From NCBI GenBank assembly GCA_033852095.1, contig JAWSVD010000065.1, forward strand, positions 1 to 48,593: 48,593 bases of DNA, read 5' to 3'. A program made the position numbers and the translations under genes. Each line of letters begins with the position of its first letter. Position 1 is the first letter of the stretch. The notes beneath the pieces were generated by a model. The model was not told the DNA's origin. It did not search any database and saw only the letters and a program-made list of their open reading frames with translations. The DNA comes from CALCKW01 sp033852095 (GTDB taxonomy: Bacteria > Pseudomonadota > Gammaproteobacteria > CALCKW01). Shown here piece by piece: positions 1 through 8,641 of the stretch.

Positions 1-70
1 CATGCCGCCGATGCGCCTGCAGCTTATCTACCCTACAGGGCCGGTGTGGGGCTGTCGCAGTGAGTGGGCC

Positions 71-99
71 GTAGGGCGGCATAAGCGAAGCGCATCCGC
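71..99. repeat. short imperfect palindromic repeat-like element
   Basis: The stretch reads as a GC-rich imperfect palindrome with the core ATAAGCGAAGCGCATCC, flanked by GCGG and CCGC. It resembles the short 'ATAAGCG(A/T)AGCGCATCC' elements scattered between genes in many proteobacteria; that resemblance is from memory. A second small repetition flanks it: CGATGCGCCTGC occurs at about 9-20 and again at about 130-141. No gene is visible in 1-247. Confidence 0.4.
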
Positions 100-164
100 G
101 TTGCTCGGAGTGTGATTTGGGCATATCTCCGATGCGCCTGCGGCTTGTGATCCCTGCGTGGTTG

Positions 165-179
165 ATCCCGAAACGGGAT
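165..179. repeat. perfect inverted repeat upstream of clpB
   Basis: ATCCCG-AAA-CGGGAT is a perfect 6-bp inverted repeat with a 3-nt centre. It lies just upstream of the putative clpB promoter. It could be an operator, but no T-run follows, so it is not an intrinsic terminator. Confidence 0.4.
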
Positions 180-185
180 ATTTGG

Positions 186-213
186 CTTGTATTTCCTCAC
201 TTTGGCACCAACT
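186..213 (+). promoter_or_regulatory. putative sigma-32 (heat-shock) promoter of clpB
   Basis: CTTGTAT (186-192) and CACCAACT (206-213) are separated by 13 nt. They match the RpoH consensus CTTGAAA-N13/14-CCCCATNT at 5 of 7 and 6 of 7 defined positions. The implied start near 220 would give a leader of about 28 nt before the clpB ATG. ClpB is a classic heat-shock gene, which makes the assignment plausible. It is an eye match only. Confidence 0.45.
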
Positions 214-247
214 AGTGTTTATCTAAAGACACTTGCTGGAGGCTGCC

Positions 248-2818
248 ATGCGCGCCGACAAACTCACTGCGAAATTTCAATCTGCCCTGCAAGAGGCGCA
301 GTCGCTTGCGCTGGGCAGGGATCATCAATTCATTGAGCCTGCTCACTTGTTGGTGGCGTTGTTGGATCAAGCAGACAGCAGCGTACGGCCTGTATTGAGC
401 CGGGCGGGGGTTGATATTAATAGCCTGCGCTCTCAGCTTGGGGCCGCGCTTGATCGCATGTCGCAAGTCAGTGGTGTAGGCGGCAGTGTGCAGCCCTCTA
501 ACGCCTTGATCAAACTGTTGAACCTGGCGGACAAGCTCGCGCAAAAGCGCAAAGACCAGTACATCGCCAGCGAGCTGTTCCTGTTGGCGCTGCTCGATGA
601 CGGCAAAAGCGAGGTGGCCAGCTTGTTAGTCAAGCTGGGGGCCTTGCGTGAGACGCTGGACCAGGGCATCGAAGAGTTGCGCAACGGGGCAAAGGTGGAC
701 GATCCTAACGCCGAGGACACGCGGCAGACGCTGGAAAAGTACACAGTCGATCTCACTGAACGCGCGGAACAAGGCAAGTTAGACCCTGTGATTGGTCGGG
801 ATGAAGAAATCCGCCGTGCCATACAAGTGCTGCAGCGCCGCACCAAGAACAACCCCGTGCTGATCGGCGAACCAGGGGTCGGAAAAACAGCCATCGTCGA
901 GGGCCTGGCGCAGCGCATTGTCAACGGTGAAGTGCCAGAAGGTCTCAAGGGAAAACGGGTTCTTTCGCTGGATCTAGCGGCCCTGGTGGCGGGCGCCAAA
1001 TACCGCGGTGAATTTGAAGAGCGCTTGAAAGCGGTGCTCAATGACCTCTCTAAGCAGGACGGTCAGGTGGTGTTGTTTATCGACGAGCTGCACACCATGG
1101 TGGGTGCGGGCAAGGCGGACGGCGCCATGGACGCGGGCAATATGCTCAAACCCGCGCTGTCTCGCGGGGAGTTGCATTGCATCGGCGCGACCACCCTGGA
1201 CGAATACCGACAGTACATTGAAAAGGACGCGGCGCTGGAGCGGCGCTTTCAAAAGGTGCTGGTGGAGGAGCCGAGTGTGCAGGACACCATCGCGATCTTG
1301 CGCGGCTTGAAAGAGCGCTATGAGGTGCACCACGGCATCACCATCAGTGACCCGGCTATTGTTGCCGCGGCGACCCTGTCGCACCGCTACATCAGTGATA
1401 GGCAGCTGCCCGACAAGGCCATCGACCTGATCGACGAGGCGGGCAGCCGCATCCGCATGGAGATAGATTCCAAGCCTGAATCCATGGACCGCTTAGAACG
1501 GCGCTTGATTCAGCTGCAGATGGAGCGGGAAGCGCTTAAAAATGAGGAAGATGAGGCCTCTCGCAAGCGCATGGAAAACCTGGTCGGCGAGATATCAGAA
1601 ATAGAAATTGCCTACGGCGAGCAAGACAAGATCTGGCAGCACGAGAAAGCCTTGGTGCAGGGCGAAAGCAATGTGAAGGAAGCGCTAGAGGCCGCACGTC
1701 TGGAATTCGAAACCGCTAAACGGGCGGGCGATCTGCAGCGTATGTCGGAGTTGCAATACGGAAAATTACCAGAATTAGAGCGTCAGCTGGCGCAATCTGC
1801 AAGCGCCGATTCTCAGGATCTGCAGCTGCTGCGGAACAAGGTGACCGACGAAGAAATCGCCGAAGTGGTCTCGCGTTGGACCGGCATTCCCGTGTCCAAG
1901 ATGCTGGCGGGAGAGCGAGAGAAGCTGCTGCAGATGGAATCGGCGCTGGCGGAGCAGGTGGTGGGGCAGGCAGAGGCTGTGAAGGCCGTTTCCAACGCCA
2001 TCCGCCGCTCGCGCGCGGGTCTCTCTGATCCCTCGCGCCCCAGTGGATCTTTCCTTTTTCTGGGCCCTACAGGGGTGGGTAAAACCGAGCTGTGCAAAAA
2101 GCTCACGGAGTTTTTGTTTGACAGCAGTGATGCTCTTATTCGCATCGACATGTCGGAGTTCATGGAAAAACACGCAGTGGCTCGCCTGGTGGGGGCGCCT
2201 CCCGGATATGTGGGCTACGAAGAGGGCGGCTACTTGACCGAGGCGGTACGGCGCAAACCCTACTCCGTGGTGCTGTTTGACGAAGTAGAGAAAGCGCACC
2301 CTGATGTGTTCAACATCCTTTTGCAGGTGCTTGATGACGGCAGGCTCACCGACAGTCAGGGGCGGACTGTCGATTTTCGCAACACGGTGATCGTGATGAC
2401 CTCCAACATCGGCAGTCAGAAGATACAGGCGGGTGGGCAGGCTTACGATGAGATGAAACAGGCGGTCATGACGGACGTCGAGGCTTTCTTCAGGCCGGAA
2501 TTTATCAACCGCATCGATGACGTGGTGGTGTTCTCCGCCTTGGGTCGCGAGGAGATCCGGTCGATCTGTGCGCTGCAGCTAGAGGTGCTGGCGGCACGGC
2601 TGGCGGAGAAGGACATCAGCTTGGACATCAGCGATGAAGCGCTCGATCGACTGGCTGACGCGGGCTTTGACCCGGTCTACGGCGCCAGACCGTTGAAGCG
2701 GGCCATTCAAATGCAACTGGAGAACCCGCTTGCTCAGCGCTTGCTGGCCGGCGATTTTGGGCCCGGCGATGTGGTGCAAGTCACCGCAGATGCGGACGGC
2801 ATGGTCTTCGACAGCTAG
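248..2818 (+). CDS. clpB: ATP-dependent disaggregase ClpB
   Basis: ClpB is a cytoplasmic hexameric AAA+ chaperone that pulls polypeptides out of aggregates together with DnaK. The 856-residue product is essentially the length of E. coli ClpB. It has the N-terminal repeat domain starting MRADKLTAKFQ, a first AAA domain with Walker A GEPGVGKT and Walker B-type LFIDELHT, and a coiled-coil middle domain rich in E/R/L at roughly residues 405-525. The second AAA domain has GPTGVGKT, and the C-terminal D2-small domain contains GARPLKRAIQ. The ATG at 248 is chosen over the upstream in-frame TTG (233) because GGAGG lies 5 nt before it and the protein then begins as in homologues. The gene is monocistronic and converges on cheB. 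Confidence 0.97.
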   Translation: MRADKLTAKFQSALQEAQSLALGRDHQFIEPAHLLVALLDQADSSVRPVLSRAGVDINSLRSQLGAALDRMSQVSGVGGSVQPSNALIKLLNLADKLAQKRKDQYIASELFLLALLDDGKSEVASLLVKLGALRETLDQGIEELRNGAKVDDPNAEDTRQTLEKYTVDLTERAEQGKLDPVIGRDEEIRRAIQVLQRRTKNNPVLIGEPGVGKTAIVEGLAQRIVNGEVPEGLKGKRVLSLDLAALVAGAKYRGEFEERLKAVLNDLSKQDGQVVLFIDELHTMVGAGKADGAMDAGNMLKPALSRGELHCIGATTLDEYRQYIEKDAALERRFQKVLVEEPSVQDTIAILRGLKERYEVHHGITISDPAIVAAATLSHRYISDRQLPDKAIDLIDEAGSRIRMEIDSKPESMDRLERRLIQLQMEREALKNEEDEASRKRMENLVGEISEIEIAYGEQDKIWQHEKALVQGESNVKEALEAARLEFETAKRAGDLQRMSELQYGKLPELERQLAQSASADSQDLQLLRNKVTDEEIAEVVSRWTGIPVSKMLAGEREKLLQMESALAEQVVGQAEAVKAVSNAIRRSRAGLSDPSRPSGSFLFLGPTGVGKTELCKKLTEFLFDSSDALIRIDMSEFMEKHAVARLVGAPPGYVGYEEGGYLTEAVRRKPYSVVLFDEVEKAHPDVFNILLQVLDDGRLTDSQGRTVDFRNTVIVMTSNIGSQKIQAGGQAYDEMKQAVMTDVEAFFRPEFINRIDDVVVFSALGREEIRSICALQLEVLAARLAEKDISLDISDEALDRLADAGFDPVYGARPLKRAIQMQLENPLAQRLLAGDFGPGDVVQVTADADGMVFDS

Positions 2819-2873
2819 CTGCTTTCTGTTGGGGAGTAGTCTTAGGGGGGGGGTTGTTAACTGGCTGGGCCGC

Positions 2874-3983
2874 TCACGCGTTTAGCAGCCCAGTCAGCGC
2901 GGGGCCGATGTCTTGCAATGGCAGGACTGCGTCCGCGGCCTCGAGCCTGACGGCCGATCCGGGCATGCCCCACACGGCACTGCTGCGCTCGTCCTGTGCG
3001 ATGGTGAAAGACCCTTTTGTGTGCATGTCCTTCAGCCCCTGGGCGCCGTCGTTGCCCATACCGGTCAACAGCACGCCCAGTGCCGCATTGCCCATCACCT
3101 GCGCGGCGGATTGGAACAAGACATCCACAGCCGGTTGGTGCCCGTTGACCTTGTCGCTTGTGATCAATGTGCACTGCAAGCTGCCTGACACCCGTGCGAT
3201 AGCGGTGTGTGAATCACCGCTCGCCACATAACAGCAACCCGCAGTCAGCGGCGCGCCCTCGTAGGAGGGCTGCACGGTGTAGATACTGGATTTGTTCAGG
3301 CGCTCGGCGAAGGCGGCGATGAACCGAGTGGGCATGTGCTGTGTCACGATCACGGCTGTGTTGGGGATATCGATGGCCTGCAACACGTGTTTCACTGCTT
3401 CGGGCCCGCCGGTTGAGGCACCGATACAAATGACTTTGTTGAGTGAATCCGAGGCCTTGCGGGCTAGGTTTAATTTGCTCTTCCAGGCGGGGTCCAATAG
3501 CGCTTTGTCACGCGTGCTTACCCGGCCCTCGATGCTGTTGTTGTGGGTTTTAATGGCTGCGGCGGATCGCACCAGCTGGCGAATTGAATCGCTGTAGGCC
3601 TGCAGCTGCTCGGGTGTGTTTACCTGCCGCTTCACCATGAAATCGGCGGCACCGATGGACAGGGCCTCGAGTGACACGGAGGCGCCGGCCGAGGTCAGGG
3701 AAGAGATCATCACAACAGGCATGGGCCGAAGGCGCATGAGGTTGCGCAAAAAAGTCAGGCCGTCCATCCTTGGCATCTCAACGTCCAAGGTCAAGATATC
3801 GGGCTTGAGTTGCTTGATCATTTCACGGGCTTCATAGGGGTCCAGCGCACAGCCGACCACGCTGAGCGCAGGGTCGGCGTCAATGACCTTCTCAAGAAAT
3901 GCACACATGGCCCTAGAGTCATCAACGATCAGGACCCTGAGGACCTTATTCAGCTTAGGGCGTCGCTGAGCAACTTGATTCAT
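2874..3983 (-). CDS. cheB: chemotaxis protein-glutamate methylesterase/glutamine deamidase CheB
   Basis: CheB removes methyl groups from chemoreceptor glutamates (and can deamidate glutamines) to drive adaptation; it is activated by phosphotransfer from CheA. The 369-residue protein has an N-terminal receiver domain with acidic pair DD (about 21-22), phospho-acceptor Asp in LTLDVEMP (about 67) and SS/K switch residues. A C-terminal esterase domain follows, with catalytic Ser in GASTGGPEA, His in TQHMP and Asp in GMGNDGAQG. The ATG at 3983 is preferred over an in-frame TTG at 4016 because GGAG sits about 8 nt upstream. It is the last gene of the cheA-cheW-STAS-cheR-cheD-cheB operon, 69 nt after cheD, and converges on clpB. 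Confidence 0.96.
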   Translation of the reverse strand: MNQVAQRRPKLNKVLRVLIVDDSRAMCAFLEKVIDADPALSVVGCALDPYEAREMIKQLKPDILTLDVEMPRMDGLTFLRNLMRLRPMPVVMISSLTSAGASVSLEALSIGAADFMVKRQVNTPEQLQAYSDSIRQLVRSAAAIKTHNNSIEGRVSTRDKALLDPAWKSKLNLARKASDSLNKVICIGASTGGPEAVKHVLQAIDIPNTAVIVTQHMPTRFIAAFAERLNKSSIYTVQPSYEGAPLTAGCCYVASGDSHTAIARVSGSLQCTLITSDKVNGHQPAVDVLFQSAAQVMGNAALGVLLTGMGNDGAQGLKDMHTKGSFTIAQDERSSAVWGMPGSAVRLEAADAVLPLQDIGPALTGLLNA

Positions 3984-4052
3984 CAACCACTCCAAGGGGG
4001 CAATTTGCCTTGGCAAATGGCGCTGATAACTGAGACATGTTTTTGCCTTCCT

Positions 4053-4652
4053 CTAAGCCGCTGCGAGACTCGACTGTTCCGTGTCAGAGATGAGCCCGCT
4101 GTATGCCCCGCGCAGCTTCATCATTTTTACTTTGCCGGAGGTGGGGCTGTAGTTGACCTTGCGCGGGTAGTCGTCGCCTAGGTCACTGGAGATGACCGGG
4201 ATGCCCAGGGCGTCAAAATAACGCACGGCAAACGCGATGTTCTCTTGGCCAACGTCGCTCGCAATGTCCATCATGTTGCCGCCGCCGAAGAGCTTTACCT
4301 CTAGATTGTTCTTTTGACAGCCCTGTTTGATCAGCCTGTCGATCAGATTGTCCATGGCGTGCTGGCCGTAGCGGTTGGCCTGGCTGCTGGTGGTGTCTGA
4401 GGTGGAGGGGTCGTAGCCGCGCATAGTGCCGGGCAGCATGAAGTGGTTCATGCCCCCCATGCCCGCCTGTGGATCCCTGATGCAAGCGCACACGCAGGAG
4501 CCAAGCACGGTGTTGATGACTTCGTTGTCTTGGGTCACATAAAAGAAGCCCGGCAATACTTTCGCCATGGTCACACCCGTCACGGGGTGCATGAACCGGC
4601 TGGCGGAGCCCCAGTGGTTAAGAGTGCTTAGATCTGAATTGCTTGAAGACAT
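4053..4652 (-). CDS. cheD: chemoreceptor glutamine deamidase CheD
   Basis: CheD deamidates specific glutamines of chemoreceptors to glutamate, creating methylation sites; in some bacteria it also partners with CheC. The 199-residue protein carries the family core: catalytic Cys in LGSCVCACI, His in NHFMLP, and a downstream NLEVKLFGGG stretch, with the C-terminal KVKMMKLRG segment. It begins only 2 nt after the cheR stop, so translation is probably coupled. CheD is commonly found between cheR and cheB. Its presence is notable because a possible CheC-like protein is encoded near 41.0 kb. Confidence 0.93.
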   Translation of the reverse strand: MSSSNSDLSTLNHWGSASRFMHPVTGVTMAKVLPGFFYVTQDNEVINTVLGSCVCACIRDPQAGMGGMNHFMLPGTMRGYDPSTSDTTSSQANRYGQHAMDNLIDRLIKQGCQKNNLEVKLFGGGNMMDIASDVGQENIAFAVRYFDALGIPVISSDLGDDYPRKVNYSPTSGKVKMMKLRGAYSGLISDTEQSSLAAA

Positions 4653-4654
4653 GC

Positions 4655-5497
4655 TTAGATCCTCTCATAGACGGTATTGGACACCCGCTTATAAGGTAGA
4701 GATGTAGATTTTATGGACTCTGAATGCCCCAGGAAAAGATAAGCGCCCGGCGTTTGATACTCGGCGAATCGCTTCAGCAACTTAGTTTGATGGGCCTCGT
4801 CGAAATAGATCAACGCGTTTCTGCAGAAAATCACGTCAACATCTTTTCTGAATGGCCAGCTCGAAAACAGATTGAGCTGCTTGGGGACAACGAGTTTTTT
4901 GATCTCGTCCTGCACTTGCCATGCGCCGCTGTCGTCTCTGCGCATCCAGCGACTTTGCTGCTCTGGGTTGAGCCCGCGCAGGGCCTCAGGCTTGTAGCAG
5001 CCTTTGGCGCAGTGTTCCACCATCTCGGTGTCAATGTCGGTGGCCAGGATTTTATTGGTCCAGTCGCCGGTTTGCGGGGACTTCGCCAGGGTCATGGCGA
5101 TCGAATAAGCCTCTTGCCCAGAGGAGCAGGCGGATGACCAAAAGCGCAGAGTTTTGCTCTTCCTGTTTCGCCCTATTAGCGCTGGAAGCGCGTCCGTCTC
5201 CAAGAAATCAAAGTGGTGCGGTTCCCTGAAAAAATACGTGAGATTAGTGGTAACGGTGTTGATGAAGGTCGTGTATTCCGCTGATCCTGTGTCGCGCAGC
5301 AGCTCGATGTAGTCAGCGAATGACTGCAGTTTTAAGTCCCGAAGCCGTCGCGAGAACCGCGCGTAGATCATCGGGCGTTTGGAGTTGTCGATGGAAATTC
5401 CTGAGGCGTTGAGCGTGATGCGTACGATCTCTGAAAAATCTTGGTCCGATATTTTCTCGGGCACTTTGTGGGCCGTCGTTGCAAAGCTCGGATTCAT
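4655..5497 (-). CDS. cheR: chemotaxis protein methyltransferase CheR
   Basis: CheR transfers methyl groups from S-adenosylmethionine to chemoreceptor glutamates and opposes CheB. The 280-residue protein has the all-alpha N-terminal domain (about 20-85), the SAM-binding motif WSSACSSGQEAYS, and the FCRNALIYF motif near residue 230. By my alignment the loop of the beta-subdomain, which in E. coli CheR binds the receptor pentapeptide, is about two residues shorter here. Whether this CheR is tether-dependent therefore cannot be decided by eye. The gene lies 73 nt after the STAS gene and 2 nt before cheD, within one operon. Confidence 0.96.
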   Translation of the reverse strand: MNPSFATTAHKVPEKISDQDFSEIVRITLNASGISIDNSKRPMIYARFSRRLRDLKLQSFADYIELLRDTGSAEYTTFINTVTTNLTYFFREPHHFDFLETDALPALIGRNRKSKTLRFWSSACSSGQEAYSIAMTLAKSPQTGDWTNKILATDIDTEMVEHCAKGCYKPEALRGLNPEQQSRWMRRDDSGAWQVQDEIKKLVVPKQLNLFSSWPFRKDVDVIFCRNALIYFDEAHQTKLLKRFAEYQTPGAYLFLGHSESIKSTSLPYKRVSNTVYERI

Positions 5498-5570
5498 TGA
5501 ACTTCCTGTACCATTATTTGGGTCCGCTGCTGCGGTTTGGCCCGGAGTCAGTCAGCGGGGGAAATCGCAC

Positions 5571-5840
5571 TCAGGCAGCGTTGAGCGCGGACCCGGCATT
5601 GCAAATGACAATGGCTTTTTGAATAGCCTCACTGGGGTCTTTGAGCAGCAAATTCTTGCCATTTTTCTCAACCTCTCGCTGCGCTGCGATGATCAGTTGG
5701 AAGCCGGCGGTGTCCAGTGACGCCACCGCCGATCCGTCCAGTTCCACGTCTTCGTCCGCTTGGACAATGGGGGTCAACTGATCTTTGATGTCTGCCAGCC
5801 CGTTTATGCGCATGGTCTCTGGCAGCGTGAAGGATTTCAT
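5571..5840 (-). CDS. STAS-domain protein of the chemotaxis operon
   Basis: This 89-residue protein is a single STAS domain, the fold of anti-sigma-factor antagonists such as SpoIIAA and of MlaB. The core VELDGSAVASLDTAGFQLIIAA aligns with the DSSG phosphorylation loop of SpoIIAA, with Thr in place of the first Ser and Ala in place of the second. Only Thr remains as a possible phospho-acceptor there. Its ATG overlaps the cheW stop by 4 nt (ATGA), so the two are probably translationally coupled. STAS proteins recur in some CheA/CheW clusters, but their role is not settled. No cognate anti-sigma kinase or phosphatase lies next to it, although a PP2C gene lies near 46 kb. Confidence 0.85.
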   Translation of the reverse strand: MKSFTLPETMRINGLADIKDQLTPIVQADEDVELDGSAVASLDTAGFQLIIAAQREVEKNGKNLLLKDPSEAIQKAIVICNAGSALNAA

Positions 5841-6355
5841 GCCGCGGCCTCCTCTTCATCGAAATCGGAGAGGCTGTTATGCACGATAAGATCCAGGTCA
5901 ACGACTATGACCATCTGGTTTTTCACTTGGGACAGCCCCTGCACATACTCGCCAGAAATGGCGCTGCTGACGTCTTTTCGCTGCTGAATTTCTGCTTCGT
6001 TGAGAAAATAAACGTCCGCGACTTCGTCCACCACAAGGCCCACGTAACGCTCCGCCTTGTCTGACGATGCACGCGCGATAATGACCGCGGTTGTCAGGTC
6101 CGCTTCTTTTGATGGCAGTCCAAAGCGCAGGCGAAGATCGATGACAGGCACCACGGTACCGCGCAGGTTTATGATGCCGCGCATGTAATCGGGTGATGCG
6201 GGGATCGGGGTGACCGGTCCCCAGTTTTTTATTTCCTGAACTTTTAAAATATCAACGGCGTACTCTTCGCCCGACAACAAGAAGGCCAAAAACTGCTTAC
6301 CGTCTTCCCTGTGCTCAATACCGATTTCTTCACTTGCTGTTTCATCGATGTTCAT
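5837..6355 (-). CDS. cheW: chemotaxis coupling protein CheW
   Basis: CheW is the cytoplasmic adaptor that links chemoreceptors to the CheA kinase in signalling arrays. The 172-residue protein has the two intertwined beta-barrel CheW fold: FLLSGEEYAVDILKVQEI near the N-terminus, then PDYMRGIINLRGTVVPVIDL with the conserved Asn-Leu-Arg-Gly, then VGLVVDEVADV. The start at 6355 is preceded by AAGGAAA and lies 10 nt after the cheA stop. The open frame continues upstream into cheA, but those residues are not CheW-like. The gene ends with an acidic/Ala tail (DEEEAAA) that overlaps the STAS start codon. Confidence 0.95.
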   Translation of the reverse strand: MNIDETASEEIGIEHREDGKQFLAFLLSGEEYAVDILKVQEIKNWGPVTPIPASPDYMRGIINLRGTVVPVIDLRLRFGLPSKEADLTTAVIIARASSDKAERYVGLVVDEVADVYFLNEAEIQQRKDVSSAISGEYVQGLSQVKNQMVIVVDLDLIVHNSLSDFDEEEAAA

Positions 6356-6365
6356 GTTGTTTCCT

Positions 6366-8453
6366 TTATGCAGCTTCTTGTACTTTCTGTATCGCTTCGG
6401 CGGCGAATGAGGGGGGGTCAAGGATCAGGGCGACAGATCCATCACTCATGATGGTCGCCCCGGCAAAACCAGGTACTGCCTTGTAATTTTGTTCCAGTGT
6501 CTTGATGACCACTTGTTGTTGGCCGATGACGTCGTCAATGACAATGCCGATGAGTTTTCCGTGTGATTCAACTATCACTACCAGCTTGCCCTCGTCCGTG
6601 TCGCCGTCCATCTCAAGCAGCTTTCTCAAGCGGATCACCGGCAAGAACTCACCGCGGAAGCGGCATACCTCACCTGAGTCAGGCACGGTGGCGACGCCCG
6701 CGTGTTCGATCTCAATGGTTTCAACGATGGCGAGAATCGGCAGGATAAACTCTTGATCAGCGACCCGAACAACCTGGCCGTCGAGTATGGCCAGTGTCAG
6801 AGGCAAGCGGATAGAGATCGAGGTTCCCTGACCGGGGACCGACGTTATATCGACTTGGCCATTGAGGTCCGCGATGTTTCGGCGCACGACGTCCATGCCC
6901 ACACCGCGGCCAGAGACATCGGTCACTTCCGCAGCTGTTGAAAAGCCTGGTGCGAAAATTAGGTTGTCAATTTCCTGATCGCTGAGCTTGTCGTCGGCAC
7001 TGATAACGCCGGCTTCGATGGCTTTATTTTTGACCAGCTCGCGGTTGATTCCTCGCCCGTCGTCGATGATTTCGATAACCACCGATCCACCCTGGTGTGA
7101 GGCGCGCAACAGCAGCTTGCCCGCAGGGGGTTTGCCAGCGTCCAGTCGGTCCTCAGGGACTTCGAGCCCGTGATCGATAGAGTTTCGCACCAAGTGAACC
7201 AGCGGATCCATGATGCTTTCCAGCACGGTCTTGTCGAGCTCGGTACCAGCGCCTTCGGTGACGAGTTCAATTTTCTTGTCGAGCTTCTTGGAAAGGTCGC
7301 GAACCAAGCGCGGCAATCGGTTAAAGGCAAAAGACAAGGGCAGCATGCGAACGCGCATCACGCTTTCTTGCAGCTCGCGTATGTTGCGTTCTTGCTGCGC
7401 CATACGCTCCTGGAATTCTTCTACGTCCACCTGGTTGTCGCTGGTGCTGAAGCGAGACAGCATGGACTGAGTGATCACCAATTCGCCGACCAGATTGATC
7501 AGATCGTCAATCTTGTCGGTAGAGATGCGAATCGTGGTGTCGGTCATCGGCTTCTTTTTGGCCGCAGCTTTGGGTGCCTCTGTGGCGGCAGGCTTCTCTT
7601 CGCCATTGATTGCAACCACGTCGGCAGATCCAGCGCCGGCGGCTTCAGTGTTGTCTGTGTCAGGGCTGTGCTCTGGCTCAGATTCACCGTCGATGAGCGG
7701 TGGCGTTTTAGAGATGCTCAGGTCGCAATCGAACTCTTCCACCCAGTCAAAAATTTCTCGGATAGTCTCGGAGCTTGCGTCGCTGTGCAGTTGCACTTGC
7801 CACGACATGTAGCTGTGAGTGGGGTTGAGATTGTCCCATTCGGGTATGTCGTCAACGCTCAGGGTTGTCACCGCGTCGCCGAGCATTTGTACTTCGCGCA
7901 CCAACAACATGGGGTCATTGCCGCGAATCATTATCTCGTTGTAGGGCTTGAAGTTGACAAACCAAGGTTTGTCTTGATCCTCTGCCGAAACGGCCTCGGC
8001 TTCAGGCGCTGCGGTGCCTTGATCGCCTTCACTGCTGGCGCCAGTTTTGGCATTGGGGTCGCCTGCTGCCACGCTGTCTTTGAGTTTTTTCTCGAGCGCT
8101 CGGAACTGAGGGTGCTCAGCGTCATCGCCGTTGATGCTGTTGTCGAGGATTTCGCGCAGCACATCGAGTGAGCTGAGCAGTATCTCTACGTCGTCTTCGT
8201 GCACCCCGCGTTTCCCTGCGCGCATCTCATCGAGCAGTGTCTCCATGTGGTGCGTGAGTTCCGCGAGAGCGGTAAAACCCAGTGTTGCAGCACCCCCTTT
8301 GATGGAGTGGGCGGCTCGGAATACTTCGTTTAATAAGTCGGCGTCGCTTTCGCCTTCCCCCATTCGCAGCAGACCATTTTCGAGCGTGTCGAGGTTCTCA
8401 CCGCATTCCTGAAGGAATATCTCTTTGAGGCTGTCGAGGTCAAAGTCATCCAT
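6366..8453 (-). CDS. cheA: chemotaxis histidine kinase CheA
   Basis: CheA is the receptor-controlled kinase that phosphorylates CheY and CheB. The 695-residue protein shows the full domain order. P1 has the phospho-His in AAHSIKGGAATLGF (about residue 48). A regulatory P2-type domain at roughly 165-255 is followed by an acidic/Ala linker. The dimerisation domain starts near TTIRISTDKIDDLINLVGE. The ATPase domain has the N box HLVRNSIDHGLE, G1 DDGRGI and G2 SGRGVGMDVV. The C-terminal P5 domain is CheW-like. It is the first gene of the minus-strand operon. A sigma-28-like promoter lies about 100 nt upstream. No cheY is encoded in this operon or elsewhere in the window. Confidence 0.97.
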   Translation of the reverse strand: MDDFDLDSLKEIFLQECGENLDTLENGLLRMGEGESDADLLNEVFRAAHSIKGGAATLGFTALAELTHHMETLLDEMRAGKRGVHEDDVEILLSSLDVLREILDNSINGDDAEHPQFRALEKKLKDSVAAGDPNAKTGASSEGDQGTAAPEAEAVSAEDQDKPWFVNFKPYNEIMIRGNDPMLLVREVQMLGDAVTTLSVDDIPEWDNLNPTHSYMSWQVQLHSDASSETIREIFDWVEEFDCDLSISKTPPLIDGESEPEHSPDTDNTEAAGAGSADVVAINGEEKPAATEAPKAAAKKKPMTDTTIRISTDKIDDLINLVGELVITQSMLSRFSTSDNQVDVEEFQERMAQQERNIRELQESVMRVRMLPLSFAFNRLPRLVRDLSKKLDKKIELVTEGAGTELDKTVLESIMDPLVHLVRNSIDHGLEVPEDRLDAGKPPAGKLLLRASHQGGSVVIEIIDDGRGINRELVKNKAIEAGVISADDKLSDQEIDNLIFAPGFSTAAEVTDVSGRGVGMDVVRRNIADLNGQVDITSVPGQGTSISIRLPLTLAILDGQVVRVADQEFILPILAIVETIEIEHAGVATVPDSGEVCRFRGEFLPVIRLRKLLEMDGDTDEGKLVVIVESHGKLIGIVIDDVIGQQQVVIKTLEQNYKAVPGFAGATIMSDGSVALILDPPSFAAEAIQKVQEAA

Positions 8454-8553
8454 TTTGCATCCCTGTCCGATCGTGAGTCATCATTTGTGCCTCAACGTTT
8501 TCTCAAGCTGGCGCTGTGCAGCTCACCGCTTGGCGGGCTACGTTACAAAATGG

Positions 8554-8580
8554 ATATCGTCTCCTGAGAGTGAAAGTTTA
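8554..8580 (-). promoter_or_regulatory. putative sigma-28 (FliA) promoter of the cheA operon
   Basis: Read on the minus strand, TAAACTTT (8580-8573), an 11-nt spacer and GACGATAT (8561-8554) match TAAAGTTT-N11-GCCGATAA at 7 of 8 and 6 of 8 positions with exact spacing. Transcription would start near 8547, leaving a leader of about 95 nt before cheA. The match is by eye, but it sits where a motility-class promoter is expected. Confidence 0.55.
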
Positions 8581-8641
8581 GGCCCTGATACGATGTAAAT
8601 CGTTGGTGTGCTTAGGGAACTCGCTTGAATGACAAAGTGAT

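Noticed and set aside
7170..8171. 333-codon plus-strand frame within cheA
   Set aside because: Fully antisense to the unmistakable CheA reading frame; a shadow caused by high GC third positions.
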